A stretch of DNA of 45,261 bases from Entrophospora sp. SA101. Lineage: Eukaryota > Glomeromycota > Glomeromycetes > Entrophosporales > Entrophosporaceae. The DNA lies in NCBI GenBank assembly GCA_958430865.1, contig CAUDNR010002580.1, positions 41,167 to 86,427 on the forward strand, written 5' to 3'. The notes beneath the pieces are model-generated. The model had not been told where the DNA came from. It ran no database searches and saw only the letters and a program-made list of their open reading frames with translations. Made by a program: the position numbers and the translations under genes. Positions 34,114 to 43,948 of this stretch are shown piece after piece. Within the stretch, counting starts at the first letter, position 1. Each line of letters starts with the position of its first letter.

Positions 34114-34358
34114 GATTGATTATGCAGAGGGATTATCAAGGTACATAAGTGACATTGCTTTGCAATAAATTTAATTCCTTCCAATTCATGCAGAAATATA
34201 TATACATTGATTCTTTTTATGGTGATGCGAATACAATCAAAAGGGTGGACATATATATTAGAAATAACAAAAAAATATAACCAAACATTCGGATAGTTCG
34301 AAAAAACATTGTTTTGCAATAAATTTTATTACTTTTTCAGATGTATTAACATCCTGCT
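34114..34358. other. Spacer downstream of the SANT-like gene
   Basis: AT-rich. The phrase TTGCAATAAATTT occurs twice (about 34160 and 34315). No gene. Confidence 0.4.
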
Positions 34359-35405
34359 TCACGGATTCCTTTCTTCATTTATAGATTCCATATAAGAAGG
34401 TGGCTGACTGTCTTCAACATCGAACATACTAACATCACTGTCATTTTGTGATGCAGATATATTAATGGATGAGGTAATATTTGCCAACTCAGATGAAGAT
34501 AAGTATCTAACATTATCTAAATTTTCATCTACATCATTCACGTTATGACCTGAATTCTCACTCACATCATTAACATTATTTACATTGTTTCCATTATCTT
34601 GATTATTACCAGTGGTGACTGTTTCACTGGTATTCTCATTCCTTGTATTATCTTGATTATTATTGGTGGTAGCTGTTTCACTGGTATTCTCATTCCTTCT
34701 ATTATCTTGATTATTATTGGTGGTGGCAGTTTCGCTGATATTCTCACTCCTTTCACTAGTCGCTCTTTGGGTGGGTGATGCGGATCGATTCCTTTGATTA
34801 GTGGTAGATTCACGGCGACTCGTACTTAGAATTGTTGACACTTCGTAAGATGGTGGTGGGGTACGGTTACGGCGACGTCTTCTGGTGGATGTATTTGTAT
34901 TATGCAACATGTCGAATCTATATTTCATATACGAGGTAAATTCATGAGTTATCTATATAGCGAAGCTAGTGTCTAAGACATATATTTACTACTACAGTGA
35001 TAGATTGTATCATAGGTGATCTTACCAGGTCTCTCCCAAAAATGAGAATTAAAATCTTCAAAAAATCGTTCACCTGCTCTACTCCTCTTCCCGGTTCTAC
35101 TTCCAGCTATGTATTGGCACATTGACTAAAATAAATTCAGCGAAGTAGGCAATACAAAAGTATATTAGAAATGTCATAGATAAAAATAGTATATAGAATT
35201 TAACGCTTACGTTGTAATCTCTAACAAGATTTTGAAATCTATTATTACATTGTTGTCCTGTATAGGTAGTCCCAAATCGTTGGTTGATTGTAATTGCAAT
35301 ACTATTCCAAAAGTCTACCCTGCTACTACCGGGAATATTATAATACTCCCCATTTCGATTTTTTCTTTCATCAATTAGTAAGCGCAGTTGATCGTCGGTC
35401 CACAT
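34359..35405 (-). CDS. SANT/Myb-like DNA-binding protein (copy 1)
   Basis: Exon 1 (35405-35211) starts at ATG 35403-35405 and encodes a trihelix/SANT-like domain (MWTDDQLRLLIDERKNRNGE, DFWNSIAITINQRFG, CNNRFQNLVRDYN). Exon 2 (35125-35026) gives CQYIAGSRTGKRSRAGERFF and EDFNSHFWERP. The last part (34359 to about 34908) is Arg/Ser-rich with a PPPSYE motif, three 17-residue repeats with core NENTSETATTNNNQDN, and the tail ASQNDSDVSMFDVEDSQPP. No acceptor joins exon 2 to the last exon in frame that I could find, so the 3' exon may start independently, or the copy may be damaged. It is paralogous to 36004-36981. Role inferred: sequence-specific DNA binding in the nucleus. Confidence 0.6.
34595..34750 (-). 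repeat. 51-bp in-frame tandem repeats in SANT-like gene 1
   Basis: Three copies of a 51-bp unit encode RNENTSETATTNNNQDN. Part of this block (34562-34661) is present again, inverted, at 37761-37860. Confidence 0.85.
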
Positions 35406-36003
35406 CACAAAAATTTAGATGTTCCTAATTTCAACGGATGTTCAACTGAGATATGATATTTCCATATGTTTTTATAAGAAAAAAAAATCATCGTACCTTC
35501 ATCGTGCCTTCATCTCGGATTTGCACATTTGAACATCTCGGACCGGGTGATCTCAGACAACATAGTATTGACATACATTAATTGTTTTTCTATGAATGAT
35601 CCGTTACCTTACAAGGTTAGATCCGTAATTAAAATTTGAGAAAAAATACACGTTCATATATTTTAGTACTCCAAAAGTATACTTCAACTGCGGATTCACT
35701 ATGAAATATTATAATAAATTATTTTTCAACCAAATTCCTATTGAACTTCAAGTGGATACTTAACTGAACTTCAACTATACTTCACCTGATAACATTTAGA
35801 CGAGTTTTACAATTCCAATATTTTGGATGTATGAAATTAATTTATTATCTATGAGCGATCTCGGAATATGAAATCATAGTAATATTAGCGATCAAATAAG
35901 GTACGTTCCACAATATATTACTCAAAGCTTGTAGCACAAAGTACTAAAAATTTATGTGTCAGGCATGGAATGTCATTTCTCCAGAAATAAGACATTAGCT
36001 CCG
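35406..36003. other. Intergenic between the two SANT-like genes
   Basis: About 600 bp with repeated ACTTCAAC/TTCAACTG words around 35430-35790, and no gene. It is likely the promoter of copy 1 plus the 3' end of copy 2. Confidence 0.4.
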
Positions 36004-36981
36004 CTATCCAACCTCTTCATTTATCGCATACATATTAGAAAATGTTTGACTATCTCCTATTGCAGAGTAATGACCTGAAGGGTCTACATCATGCATACTA
36101 ACATCACTGTCGTTTTGAGACAAGGGTATATTACCAGAGACAGCTACTTCGCGATTAGAAACAACATGGCTCTGATTCATTTCTGAAGAATTATTTTGTG
36201 CTTCATCTATGGCCTCATAAGGTGGTGGTTGAAGAGATGATGATTCGATAGAGCCAGAATGGCCAATATTTTGTTCAGGATTTTCCACACCAGGATTGTT
36301 TGTATTAGTGTTTATAGCATCACGGGGTGGAGATGGAGATGCTGACCGTCTACGACTTCTTCGACTATCAACGGAAGTTCTTCGGCTTCTTCGATTATCT
36401 GGCAATGTTTGACCTAATTCATGTTCAACTTCCCCAGTAGATGGTGCGGGTGTATTATTCCCCCAAATTCTACGTTGTCTACGATTAGAACTATTAATGT
36501 TGCGGATTTTATCAAATTCATCTTCAGGCCTCTTCCAAAAATGCGTACGAAACTCATCAAAGTATTATGCATCCATTCGACTTCTTCGTGCTCTTCGATT
36601 CCCTGCCATATAATCACACATCAACTAATTGACATAAATTATTAATCATAATAGCTAAGATGTAAGCAAAAAAATTTGGAAAAAAACTTAATATACCATA
36701 CTTACATTGTAATCCTTTTTCCTCTCTAGCTCGGAAAAAGAGAAATAGTTAACTATATATCATCGATTACCTGCTAACTGTATATATCTGGTTTCGAGGT
36801 CATTGACTGAGAAGGCGGGAATTTTCTTTACATTAAAGCTCGTATTATGTTCTTGATTAATTCTGGTTGCGATGCTATCCCAAAATCTGATTCGATTCCT
36901 TCCAAAATTATGATATTCTTCATTTCTATTTCTACGCTCATCAATGAGGATACGTATTTGAGTATCAGTCCATTCAACCAT
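36004..36981 (-). pseudogene. SANT/Myb-like protein (copy 2) with one in-frame stop
   Basis: Exons 36981-36771, 36725-36706 and 36624-36004 join in phase. The N-terminus is the same SANT/trihelix type (MVEWTDTQIRILIDERRNRN, FWDSIATRINQ, then RKKDYN). Exon 3 has CDYMAGNRRARRSRMD, then TAA at 36565-36567, then YFDEFRTHFWKRPEDEFDKI in the same frame, running through an RS-rich stretch (SRRSRRRSASPSPP) to LSQNDSDVSMHDVDPSG. Copy 1 has Glu next to the position of the TAA. All splice sites are intact, so this is either a very young pseudogene or a copy needing readthrough. It lies head-to-head with the Uma2-like nuclease gene. Confidence 0.7.
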
Positions 36982-37400
36982 TTTTATTGCAGAGCAATGA
37001 GGCTTTGCCTCTACGATATTTATCCCGACAATGAATATAATGCAAGAAGGTGGGATTTTGTTGCTTTTATAAGTGTATCTTAAGTATTTTAGCAGTACTT
37101 TAACCATACTTTAACCATATATCCATGATTATGTTAAGATATATGTGCTTGGTACTAGTCCGCTATTGTAAAATTTATTGCTTTTCCAACCACACTTCAA
37201 CATTGTTTCAACCATGTTTTAACGGTATAAATCTATGGATGTTCATTTACTTTTTTCACGTGCTAAACCACGATTTCCTTGATCCCGTGCCGGTTTACTT
37301 TTCAAATATCTCGTGACTTGTGATACCTATAAATGATGTAATAATTCGAGACTTATTTCTACAAAACTACGTCATATTTTTTACTCAAACTTTTTTCAAA
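36982..37400. promoter_or_regulatory. Divergent promoter region, SANT-like gene 2 / Uma2-like nuclease
   Basis: A 419-bp gap between two outward-reading ATGs. ACTTTAACCAT is repeated near 37092-37115, and ACTTCAAC/TTTCAACC words follow near 37193-37215. No gene. The shared promoter role is inferred from geometry. Confidence 0.35.
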
Positions 37401-38954
37401 ATGTTTCGTGATTTAACTAAGATGCTCCAAGAACAATTCCGATTTCCAAAATTTCCAAAGGAAGCTATAGAGGAGAATAGGTAACATATGATTTTATCAT
37501 AGAACTGTGATCCTTTACTTTAAGTTCCACTTAGTGTTAGCTCACATGAATTGCAGTTTACCTTTTAAGATTGGTTCCAATATATCGATAAAAAACTACA
37601 ACAAATTTCTTGAAAGCCGTGAACTATCTGGGTACAAGCTTGAATATAATAACGGCAACGTTTTTATTATTGAGATGTGCACGCAAGTACATGAAGCCGT
37701 TGTTGCACTATTGCAAAGGTATTTAAATGTTCCCAATGGCAATGAAATTGCTGGTCCACCAATAATCAAGATAATACAAGGAATGAGAATACCAGTGAAA
37801 CAGTCACCACTGGTAATAATCAAGATAATGGAAACAATGTAAATAATGTTAATGATGTGAATTGCAGTTTACCTTTTAAGATTGGTTCCAATATATCGAT
37901 AAAAAACTACAACAAATTTCTTGAAAGCCGTGAACTATCTGGGTACAAGCTTGAATATAATAACGGCAACGTTTTTATTATTGAGATGTGCACGCAAGTA
38001 CATGAAGCCGTTGTTGCACTATTGCAAAGGTATTTAAATGTTCCCAATGGCAATGAAATTGCTGGTCCACCAATAATCGTTTTGGGTCAACCACGTAAGA
38101 AAATTTAAGCTTGCTTGATCTTTGACTTTTTATGGATTTTCTAATATCTTACATCCTTTTTATAGTTCATCCTTCACCAAATGCAGATGGACTTAGGATT
38201 GCACCAGATATTGCAGTACTTCCAGATGAGGCATACGTTCTAAGACCTCCCAATTCTGGACCTCTCAATCTTGGACCTCCCCCAAGCGACACAATGGTAC
38301 ATTGAATTTGGTGTATATTATCATTATTTGTTTTGTATGCAATTTTCTAATACATATACTTTTGTAGGGGAATTCTCATGCTAGAATTATATGCGAGGTT
38401 GCAGTTAGTCAAAGTTACCGTGGATTGAAAAATAAGTGTGAACTTTGGATGAGTCAGCAGTACGTGAGATGTGTATTAGGAATAAAACTTTATGATTTGC
38501 AAACTACACGAAATACACATGGACGATTTAATCGATCAATGAAGGTATGTATCTGTTGACTATTTTATTGTAGTTTCGTAGTTGATATTCTAAAAAACTT
38601 TTTAAAATTAGGCTAAATTATGGAGACAGGGGTTACCAACCAGAAAAGTAATGTTAAACTGTTTAGAGATTCTGTTTATTTTATCTTTTCGATATTTACA
38701 TGTATATGTCTAAAAAATAGTGGCATTTTGGGACAGTGCAAAAAGGTAGTAGTCAACCTACTGGATGTAATGCTCCGGGTAATCCAGCATATCAGATCAA
38801 CATTCCGATAAGCGATGTGTTTTATGACCCACCTATTCCAGCTATTGGATATGTTCCACTGGTTTCTTATCCTCGTCCTGCAATTCTTGATGGTAATTTC
38901 ACCATTGATCTTTACGAAATTCAGCGAGTAGTTTTGAAATGTCAGCCAAGATAA
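37401..38954 (+). CDS. Uma2-like PD-(D/E)XK nuclease, six exons plus a duplicated exon
   Basis: Exons 37401-37480, 37868-38094, 38166-38296, 38368-38544, 38612-38647 and 38721-38954 join in phase to 294 residues. This requires the first copy of exon 2 (37557-37767) to be skipped. The protein starts MFRDLTKMLQEQFRF. Uma2-type marks follow: YKLEYNNGNVFIIE, THE-like TQVHEAVVALLQRYL, IAPDIAVLPDEAY (PD), and ICEVAVSQSYRGLKNKCELW (ExA...K). The last exon is Pro-rich (FYDPPIPAIG). PD-(D/E)XK Uma2 proteins are predicted DNases, abundant in cyanobacteria; catalysis here is inferred. If exon 2 copy 1 is included, translation ends in the 100-bp insert at about 37842. It is divergent from SANT-like gene 2. 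Confidence 0.72.
37547..38078 (+). repeat. 221-bp direct duplication with 100-bp inverted filler
   Basis: 37547-37767 and 37858-38078 are direct copies with no difference that I can see. Between and slightly overlapping them, 37761-37860 is the reverse complement of 34562-34661 in SANT-like gene 1. The junctions share CCACCAATAAT-like and TGA microhomology. The pattern fits a replication template switch, or an assembly error. Confidence 0.9.
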
Positions 38955-39209
38955 TGAATATGTAATGTGTGTTAAAGTTTTTATAATAATCCTATTTGTT
39001 GACACTGCACTGCAATCTATAATACTTTGAACTTGTTTCATGTTCTTATTATTTTTTTTTGTATTTATCAATGCCCATATTAGGCTTATCTTTACTGTGC
39101 ATATGCGTGTATGTGGGTGTGTGTCAGAAAAATAAAATAGAAAACATATTTAACAATGTGTGCACATGAGATTTTATTGCTTAATCATGGAGCATTTAAA
39201 GTTTTAGAT

Positions 39210-40478
39210 TTACTTAATAAGACCCAATTCTCGAAGATGTTCTGGAACAGCTATATATGGATCTTCATAATACCAGACATATCTTAAAGCAATCCAGTTT
39301 TCTTCGCACAATTCTTTCTTGAGTTGATCCCGTGCTTGCTGTTTAATAAAATTATTGGGATCACCATTATGAAAGAATTCGATATATTTTTCATGTTGCA
39401 CTCCTTGTACTTCAATTGCAAAACCATATTCAGGATAAAATATATCAAGTTCTAAACCTGTGGAATGTTCTGGTGTTTTTAAGAAATTAGGACAACGTAT
39501 CTTAGATGGCGGTCCAAGATATTTAGAAACAATTTCATGACATAAATTTTCATATTTATTTCGACAAATTGGACACCAGGTATTTCGATCTTTAATAGAA
39601 TTAAGTGTTGCATGCCATATATGTCCTTTAACACATTTCCATAATAGATTTGAATAGTTATTAAAATATGAGGTAGAGAGACACTCACCATTCCGACTAA
39701 ATGCAATTTGCTTGGCTTGATCAATATCACAGGCGTATCGTCCAGAACAATGGGGACACCATGAATTTGCATTTTTAATACTATTAAATGTTGCATTCCA
39801 TTCATACCCTTTAGAACAACGCCACAATAAAGCTGTCATGCTATTAATATATTTTTCAGAAAGACATTTCCCATTTCTATCATGCGCAATTTTTCTAGCA
39901 TCTTCAAGAGTATATCGGGGTCTACCTCCTACACAATGTGGACACCATGTGTTTTTATTTTTTACACTCTCAAGACTAGCATTCCATTCATGACTTACAG
40001 CACAGCGCCATAATAATAGTGACTTACCATTAATAAATTTTTCAGAAAGACATTTTCCATTTCTAGTATGTGCGACTTTTATAGCATCTTCAAGAGTACA
40101 AGGCTTTCTATGCGAACATTTTATGCACCAATTTTTATTGTGTATAATATTATTGTAGGTTGCTGACCATTCATGACCTTTGGAACATCTCCACTGTAAT
40201 AATTCCTTGGTAGCTGTACATTGGATAGAAAGACATAATCCACCTCTATCTATAGCAATCTTTCTAGCAATTTCAAGATGAAAAGAATGCCGACCTGCAC
40301 AAACAGGGCACCAAGTATTCCTATATTTTATTCTATCAAGTGGAGCATCCCATTCATGATCTTTAGAACATTTCCATCTCAATGGTGTGGAAATATTAAT
40401 ATATGTATCTGAAAGACACAAACCATTACGAGCTCTGGCAATATTACAAGCATCATTTAAGGTTATTTTTAATCGCAT
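39210..40478 (-). CDS. Five-zinc-ribbon protein with C-terminal nuclease-like domain
   Basis: 422 residues from the ATG at 40476-40478. There are five tandem modules of about 65-68 residues, each opening A...R.G.CLS and then W-x-C...H-E-W...WCPxC: LRWKCSKDHEW/WCPVC, LQWRCSKGHEW/WCIKC, LLWRCAVSHEW/WCPHC, LLWRCSKGYEW/WCPHC and LLWKCVKGHIW/WCPIC. The fourth has Tyr in place of the His ligand. They resemble the probable zinc-ribbon family DUF4379. The C-terminal 110 residues (GLELDIFYPEYGFAIEVQGV, QHEKYIEFF, RDQLKKELC) look like a VSR/PD-(D/E)XK-type nuclease fold with D...ExQ. The nuclease part is shared with 43241-43867. Such proteins occur in giant viruses and in fungi with virus-like insertions; the function is not established. 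The gene is intronless and intact. Confidence 0.75.
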   Translation of the reverse strand: MRLKITLNDACNIARARNGLCLSDTYINISTPLRWKCSKDHEWDAPLDRIKYRNTWCPVCAGRHSFHLEIARKIAIDRGGLCLSIQCTATKELLQWRCSKGHEWSATYNNIIHNKNWCIKCSHRKPCTLEDAIKVAHTRNGKCLSEKFINGKSLLLWRCAVSHEWNASLESVKNKNTWCPHCVGGRPRYTLEDARKIAHDRNGKCLSEKYINSMTALLWRCSKGYEWNATFNSIKNANSWCPHCSGRYACDIDQAKQIAFSRNGECLSTSYFNNYSNLLWKCVKGHIWHATLNSIKDRNTWCPICRNKYENLCHEIVSKYLGPPSKIRCPNFLKTPEHSTGLELDIFYPEYGFAIEVQGVQHEKYIEFFHNGDPNNFIKQQARDQLKKELCEENWIALRYVWYYEDPYIAVPEHLRELGLIK

Positions 40479-40647
40479 TGAGATTAGCAAAGTTTTATAT
40501 AAATAAATTTCTGTTCAAATTCTACACAAAAAATGAATTCAGATATCTAGAGTATATAGTTATTAAATCAAATAGGTCTAAATCCCTAAATACGATATAA
40601 ATCACATATAACTTCTATAAATACTACAAATAGGTTATATAAGATAG
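40479..40647. promoter_or_regulatory. Divergent promoter, zinc-ribbon gene / C2HC protein gene
   Basis: 169 bp between divergent ATGs. AT-rich, with no further motif that I can defend. Confidence 0.35.
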
Positions 40648-41313
40648 ATGGCTAGCTTAAGTGAAAGACGTGGAATCAATTGTACCGATACTGAATGGGT
40701 TGAATATTTGGAGATGAGTATTGTTTCATTGAATGAGACTCCTACTGATTGGATGGAACGGATTTGGGAACGTCTTACATATTTTAGAGAAAATGATCTC
40801 TTACCTTATAATAGTAAAAAATATCTTGAAGCCAGAAAATTAATAACATATTGGTCTGAGGTTAATGGATTTTATAAAAGCTATGCACCTGAAATTGGTA
40901 TTGCTATATGTTTCTCTTGTAATCAATTAGTATATACCGGTAAACGAACTAAAAATATTGGAAATTATAACCACATAGGAATGGAAAGGCATTGGGCTTC
41001 TCATTGTACAGGAAATTCTTATTGTGGAGTAAGTTATGATGAGTACTTGAAAATCAAGCAAAAATCTATTTCAGAATATAATTTCGATAATGAGTATGCA
41101 TTGCATCGATATGAATTATGGATGTCCAATGCTATCAAGAAGGTTAAGCGTGCAAGAGAAATCGGTAGAAAAATTCGAGCATGTAGAATTATACAGAGAA
41201 AATGGTTAGAAATTTTCTTCAGACCCGAAGGTATGTGTGCTACCGAATTAGCATTACATTATCAGTTATTATGGGCGGTTCGTGAAGAAATGCGACAAAT
41301 TAACAATGTATAG
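40648..41313 (+). CDS. Uncharacterised protein with a C2HC zinc-like site
   Basis: An intact, intronless 221-residue ORF starting MASLSERRGINCTDTEW. The N-terminal half is Trp/Glu-rich and helical. Residues about 90-135 contain CFSCNQLVYTG and then HWASHC, a C-x2-C...H-x3-C pattern that may bind zinc. The C-terminal third is basic and helical with an IQ-like stretch (RACRIIQRKW) and ends MCATELALHYQLLWAVREEM. I recall similar tails in many hypothetical proteins of arbuscular mycorrhizal fungi, but no named family. It is divergent from the zinc-ribbon protein. Function unknown. Confidence 0.65.
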   Translation: MASLSERRGINCTDTEWVEYLEMSIVSLNETPTDWMERIWERLTYFRENDLLPYNSKKYLEARKLITYWSEVNGFYKSYAPEIGIAICFSCNQLVYTGKRTKNIGNYNHIGMERHWASHCTGNSYCGVSYDEYLKIKQKSISEYNFDNEYALHRYELWMSNAIKKVKRAREIGRKIRACRIIQRKWLEIFFRPEGMCATELALHYQLLWAVREEMRQINNV

Positions 41314-42333
41314 CTTAATTTATTATAACATATCATTTATTCGATTTAATCTATTTATTAATGTATAACTTATTCATATATATTTTAAAATAAAATCACC
41401 TAAGGTATTCCTTGAGGGCTAGTACTTTAGACTTTATTTCGATACCCCTTGAGGGCTGGTATCTTTTTTTTGTACCAGATTCCCATGTAAACCGAAAATA
41501 TTGTTATTAAATTTTGCAACATCTAGGTTTCATGTCATCAAACTAATTTGGCTAAGTTCATAGAACATCTACATCGTGCAAATATGGTCAGTTGATGTCT
41601 TGTGCGACTATATGCAGGGAACCCTAAAATTGGATTAACCGCACATGGTTTAGATTCTTAAAATCATTATTTAATGTATATTCCCATATTAATATATTAC
41701 TATTACTATTAGTGTCAAAAATATTTATGGATCTCTTCAGATTTTTGTAAAGATATTAACCTTGCTAGCTCTGCTAATGTATACTCGAAAAAGGTAGATC
41801 GCGAAAGGTCAAAGACCACGAATCAAATGAATATTACTTTTTTCCAATTAATCCTAAAATTCGAATTGGCAGTGATTAGAAATGATTACTATATTTTAAT
41901 ATAATGATTTAATATATTTTTAGCATGATTCTAGCTTGACTCTAGCACTAGTATGATATTTTACATATAATTATATAGAAAAAATCTAGCGCGACTCTAG
42001 CTCAACTCTAGCACGACTCAACCACATTTAAATCTATATATTTTTGCATACAAACTCATTTCATACAACACAAAAATCCCCTAGTGTAGATAGATCCAAA
42101 GGATCATTGCTTCGCAATAATGTATCGATACCTAATATATTTTTACACATCCACTCTAACTTCAAATACGGCAGGATTCGATCATCTCAAAAATATGAGT
42201 GGCAGATAGGATGTATGATATATTATATAGACTAAAATATCAGGAAAAAAAAAAATAAATTATACTTCCGATACTCAAGTGCTAATTATGTATATGCGGA
42301 GCATAGGGTCTCTGACCCATATTACAACGATTT
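41314..42333. other. Intergenic with short direct repeats
   Basis: CCTTGAGGGCTRGTA occurs twice (about 41412 and 41449) next to GGTAT words. A CTAGC-GACTCTAGC repeat tract lies at about 41930-42020. A short frame at 42044-42235 has no domain. This is the left flank of the integrase/ATPase module. No clear terminal inverted repeat was seen. Confidence 0.4.
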
Positions 42334-42471
42334 ATGCGAGAAATTACTATAGAGCATGAAAAGTGGGTTAATGAAAATAAGAAGTTACGATGTGAGGTTA
42401 AAGAAAAGAAGATAGAATTGCAAGAGGGAGAAAAATTCCTTAAATATCTGAAATCTCGCTCTACTCATTAG
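42334..42471 (+). CDS. Small coiled-coil ORF overlapping the ATPase 3' end
   Basis: The ATG at 42334 opens 45 codons (MREITIEHEKWVNENKKLRC, then Glu/Lys-rich helix, ending LKSRSTH) to TAG at 42469-42471. It overlaps the last 11 bp of the convergent ATPase gene. The charged heptad-like sequence resembles the coiled-coil ORF that starts at 45017, so it may be the remaining C-terminus of such a gene. The upstream frame closes within seven codons. Confidence 0.4.
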   Translation: MREITIEHEKWVNENKKLRCEVKEKKIELQEGEKFLKYLKSRSTH

Positions 42472-43219
42472 AAAGATCAAGGGGAGTGTCCCACCCCAAT
42501 CTAACTGCTAGAGGATCGTCTACAGCCTTAGTAAAATCAAAAACCACGAATTTTCGATCCCGCAAATGCTTATCAATAATCTTGGATGCTTTTTTTGGAT
42601 CATCTGTATATTGGCGCACGATTCTGCATATGTCTTCTCGACTTCCACTGCCCCGGAATAGGCATAAATGTGAGATATTTTCACGAATAATTTTAGGTGT
42701 TTGTGTATATTTCTGGCTTACATATATAGGTGAGACGTTTTGATGCCGGCCACTAATGAAATAAGGAATAATTCGTTCTTGCACTTTTTTGGGTTCAGCA
42801 CATAGATCCTCAAAAACAATAACTGTACTTCGTTCCGGAGAGAATTTAGTTATATCTGGGATCTTATCTGGTAATATCCATTTAAATGTGACATTTTCTC
42901 GATATGGTTTTGGAGCATTTGCAAAGATCTGATAGCTATTTTGTACAAGTTGCCATTTTGGTTCAAAATGCTTGGCTACTAATCTGAGATCATCATTTCT
43001 AATATACCGTTCACCTTTTTTTCCATTGAACATGCATTGTAGTTTGTTACCAAGCATGAGATTTATATCCATGTTAGTTTTTCCGCTATTTGAGCTTCCA
43101 TTTATAAGCATCCTAAATGGGCAGTCTGGTGAATACTTATTACCCTTCATTCGTTCTGATGATTTTTTAGATGTCTCATTGATATTATATACATATATGG
43201 GCATACCTTTATCTTTCAT
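42461..43219 (-). CDS. A32/FtsK-like packaging ATPase
   Basis: 252 residues from the ATG at 43217-43219 (MKDKGMPIYVYNINE); a TTG three codons upstream is not needed. Walker A is LINGSSNSGKTNM, and Walker B is STVIVFEDL with the acidic pair ED. The conserved segment after it is YFISGRHQNVSPIYVSQKY then PKIIRENISHLCLFRGS, the pattern of the poxvirus A32/NCLDV/Polinton packaging ATPases, which pump DNA into capsids. The C-terminus FVVFDFTKAVDDPLAVRLGW matches the last strand of that fold. It lies 21 bp after the stop of the integrase-nuclease frame, same strand. The ORF is intact. As an integrated element gene, whether it is expressed is unknown. Confidence 0.85.
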   Translation of the reverse strand: MKDKGMPIYVYNINETSKKSSERMKGNKYSPDCPFRMLINGSSNSGKTNMDINLMLGNKLQCMFNGKKGERYIRNDDLRLVAKHFEPKWQLVQNSYQIFANAPKPYRENVTFKWILPDKIPDITKFSPERSTVIVFEDLCAEPKKVQERIIPYFISGRHQNVSPIYVSQKYTQTPKIIRENISHLCLFRGSGSREDICRIVRQYTDDPKKASKIIDKHLRDRKFVVFDFTKAVDDPLAVRLGWDTPLDLSNE

Positions 43220-43240
43220 TATAACCAAGATAAGTAATAT

Positions 43241-43946
43241 TTATTCTTTATACGACAAATAACCTCTCTCTTGTAATTTACTTTTTATATAGGGAAATAA
43301 ATCACAATCGAACGGGATACAAATAAGATCTATACCTTCTCGAGCACATATATCCTGCTTTTTTTGATCGCGCTTTCTTTGATTATCTAGATCATCTTGA
43401 TTTTTGTGATATAAACTATTGCGATGATAGTGTTGGACACCCTGGAATTCGAATGCTAATTTTAGTTCTTCGTTATATCCATCTAATTGCATCCCATTCA
43501 AAAATGACGGTTTACAAGATGGAAATTTCTTACCTAACAGATCCTCAAAAATATATCTACAACGACGCTCATCAGTATGGCGGAAACAAACTGGACACCA
43601 TTCGAATTTATTCTTCTGGATTTTATAAGGTGCTTCCCATTGATGGAGTCCATTTTCACATGACCAAAGATATACATCGAAACCATTTATTTGGCCAGTT
43701 TTACCAAGACATTCTCCGCCACGCCTCTCAGCATATGCAATGGCTTTAGACATTTTATTAGTAATACGAACGAAATTAATAGATCTGGAACGAGTGTTTT
43801 CTTCCAATATACTCTGGGGTGGATACTGAAGCGTATCGATATTCACATATAAGAGTTCCTCTCTCACAAATCCACGCTTTGGAGCATATTCATCGTCATC
43901 ATCTCCGAGATAATATAAAACTGGTTCATTTTTCGTTACTACAATT
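43241..43946 (-). CDS. Zinc-ribbon plus nuclease-like domain, in frame with the integrase
   Basis: Open from directly after the integrase TGA (43949-43951) to TAA at 43241-43243, with no good own start: the first in-frame ATG is in [19 protein letters not shown], about 50 residues further in. Its first part ([28 protein letters not shown]) looks like the true C-terminal end of the integrase. It is followed by one zinc ribbon ([21 protein letters not shown]) and a nuclease-like domain ([40 protein letters not shown]). The ribbon and nuclease match the architecture of 39210-40478 with one ribbon instead of five. It probably belongs to one fused integrase-nuclease polypeptide cut by a single stop. 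Confidence 0.7.
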
Positions 43947-43948
43947 TT

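Noticed and set aside
34580..34813. 77-codon minus frame with PPIIIKII repeats
   Set aside because: Second-frame reading of the 51-bp tandem repeats in SANT-like gene 1.
38676..39071. 131-codon minus frame
   Set aside because: Antisense of the last exon of the Uma2-like gene, which continues the spliced frame exactly.
39479..39805. 108-codon minus frame
   Set aside because: Out-of-frame shadow within the zinc-ribbon gene.
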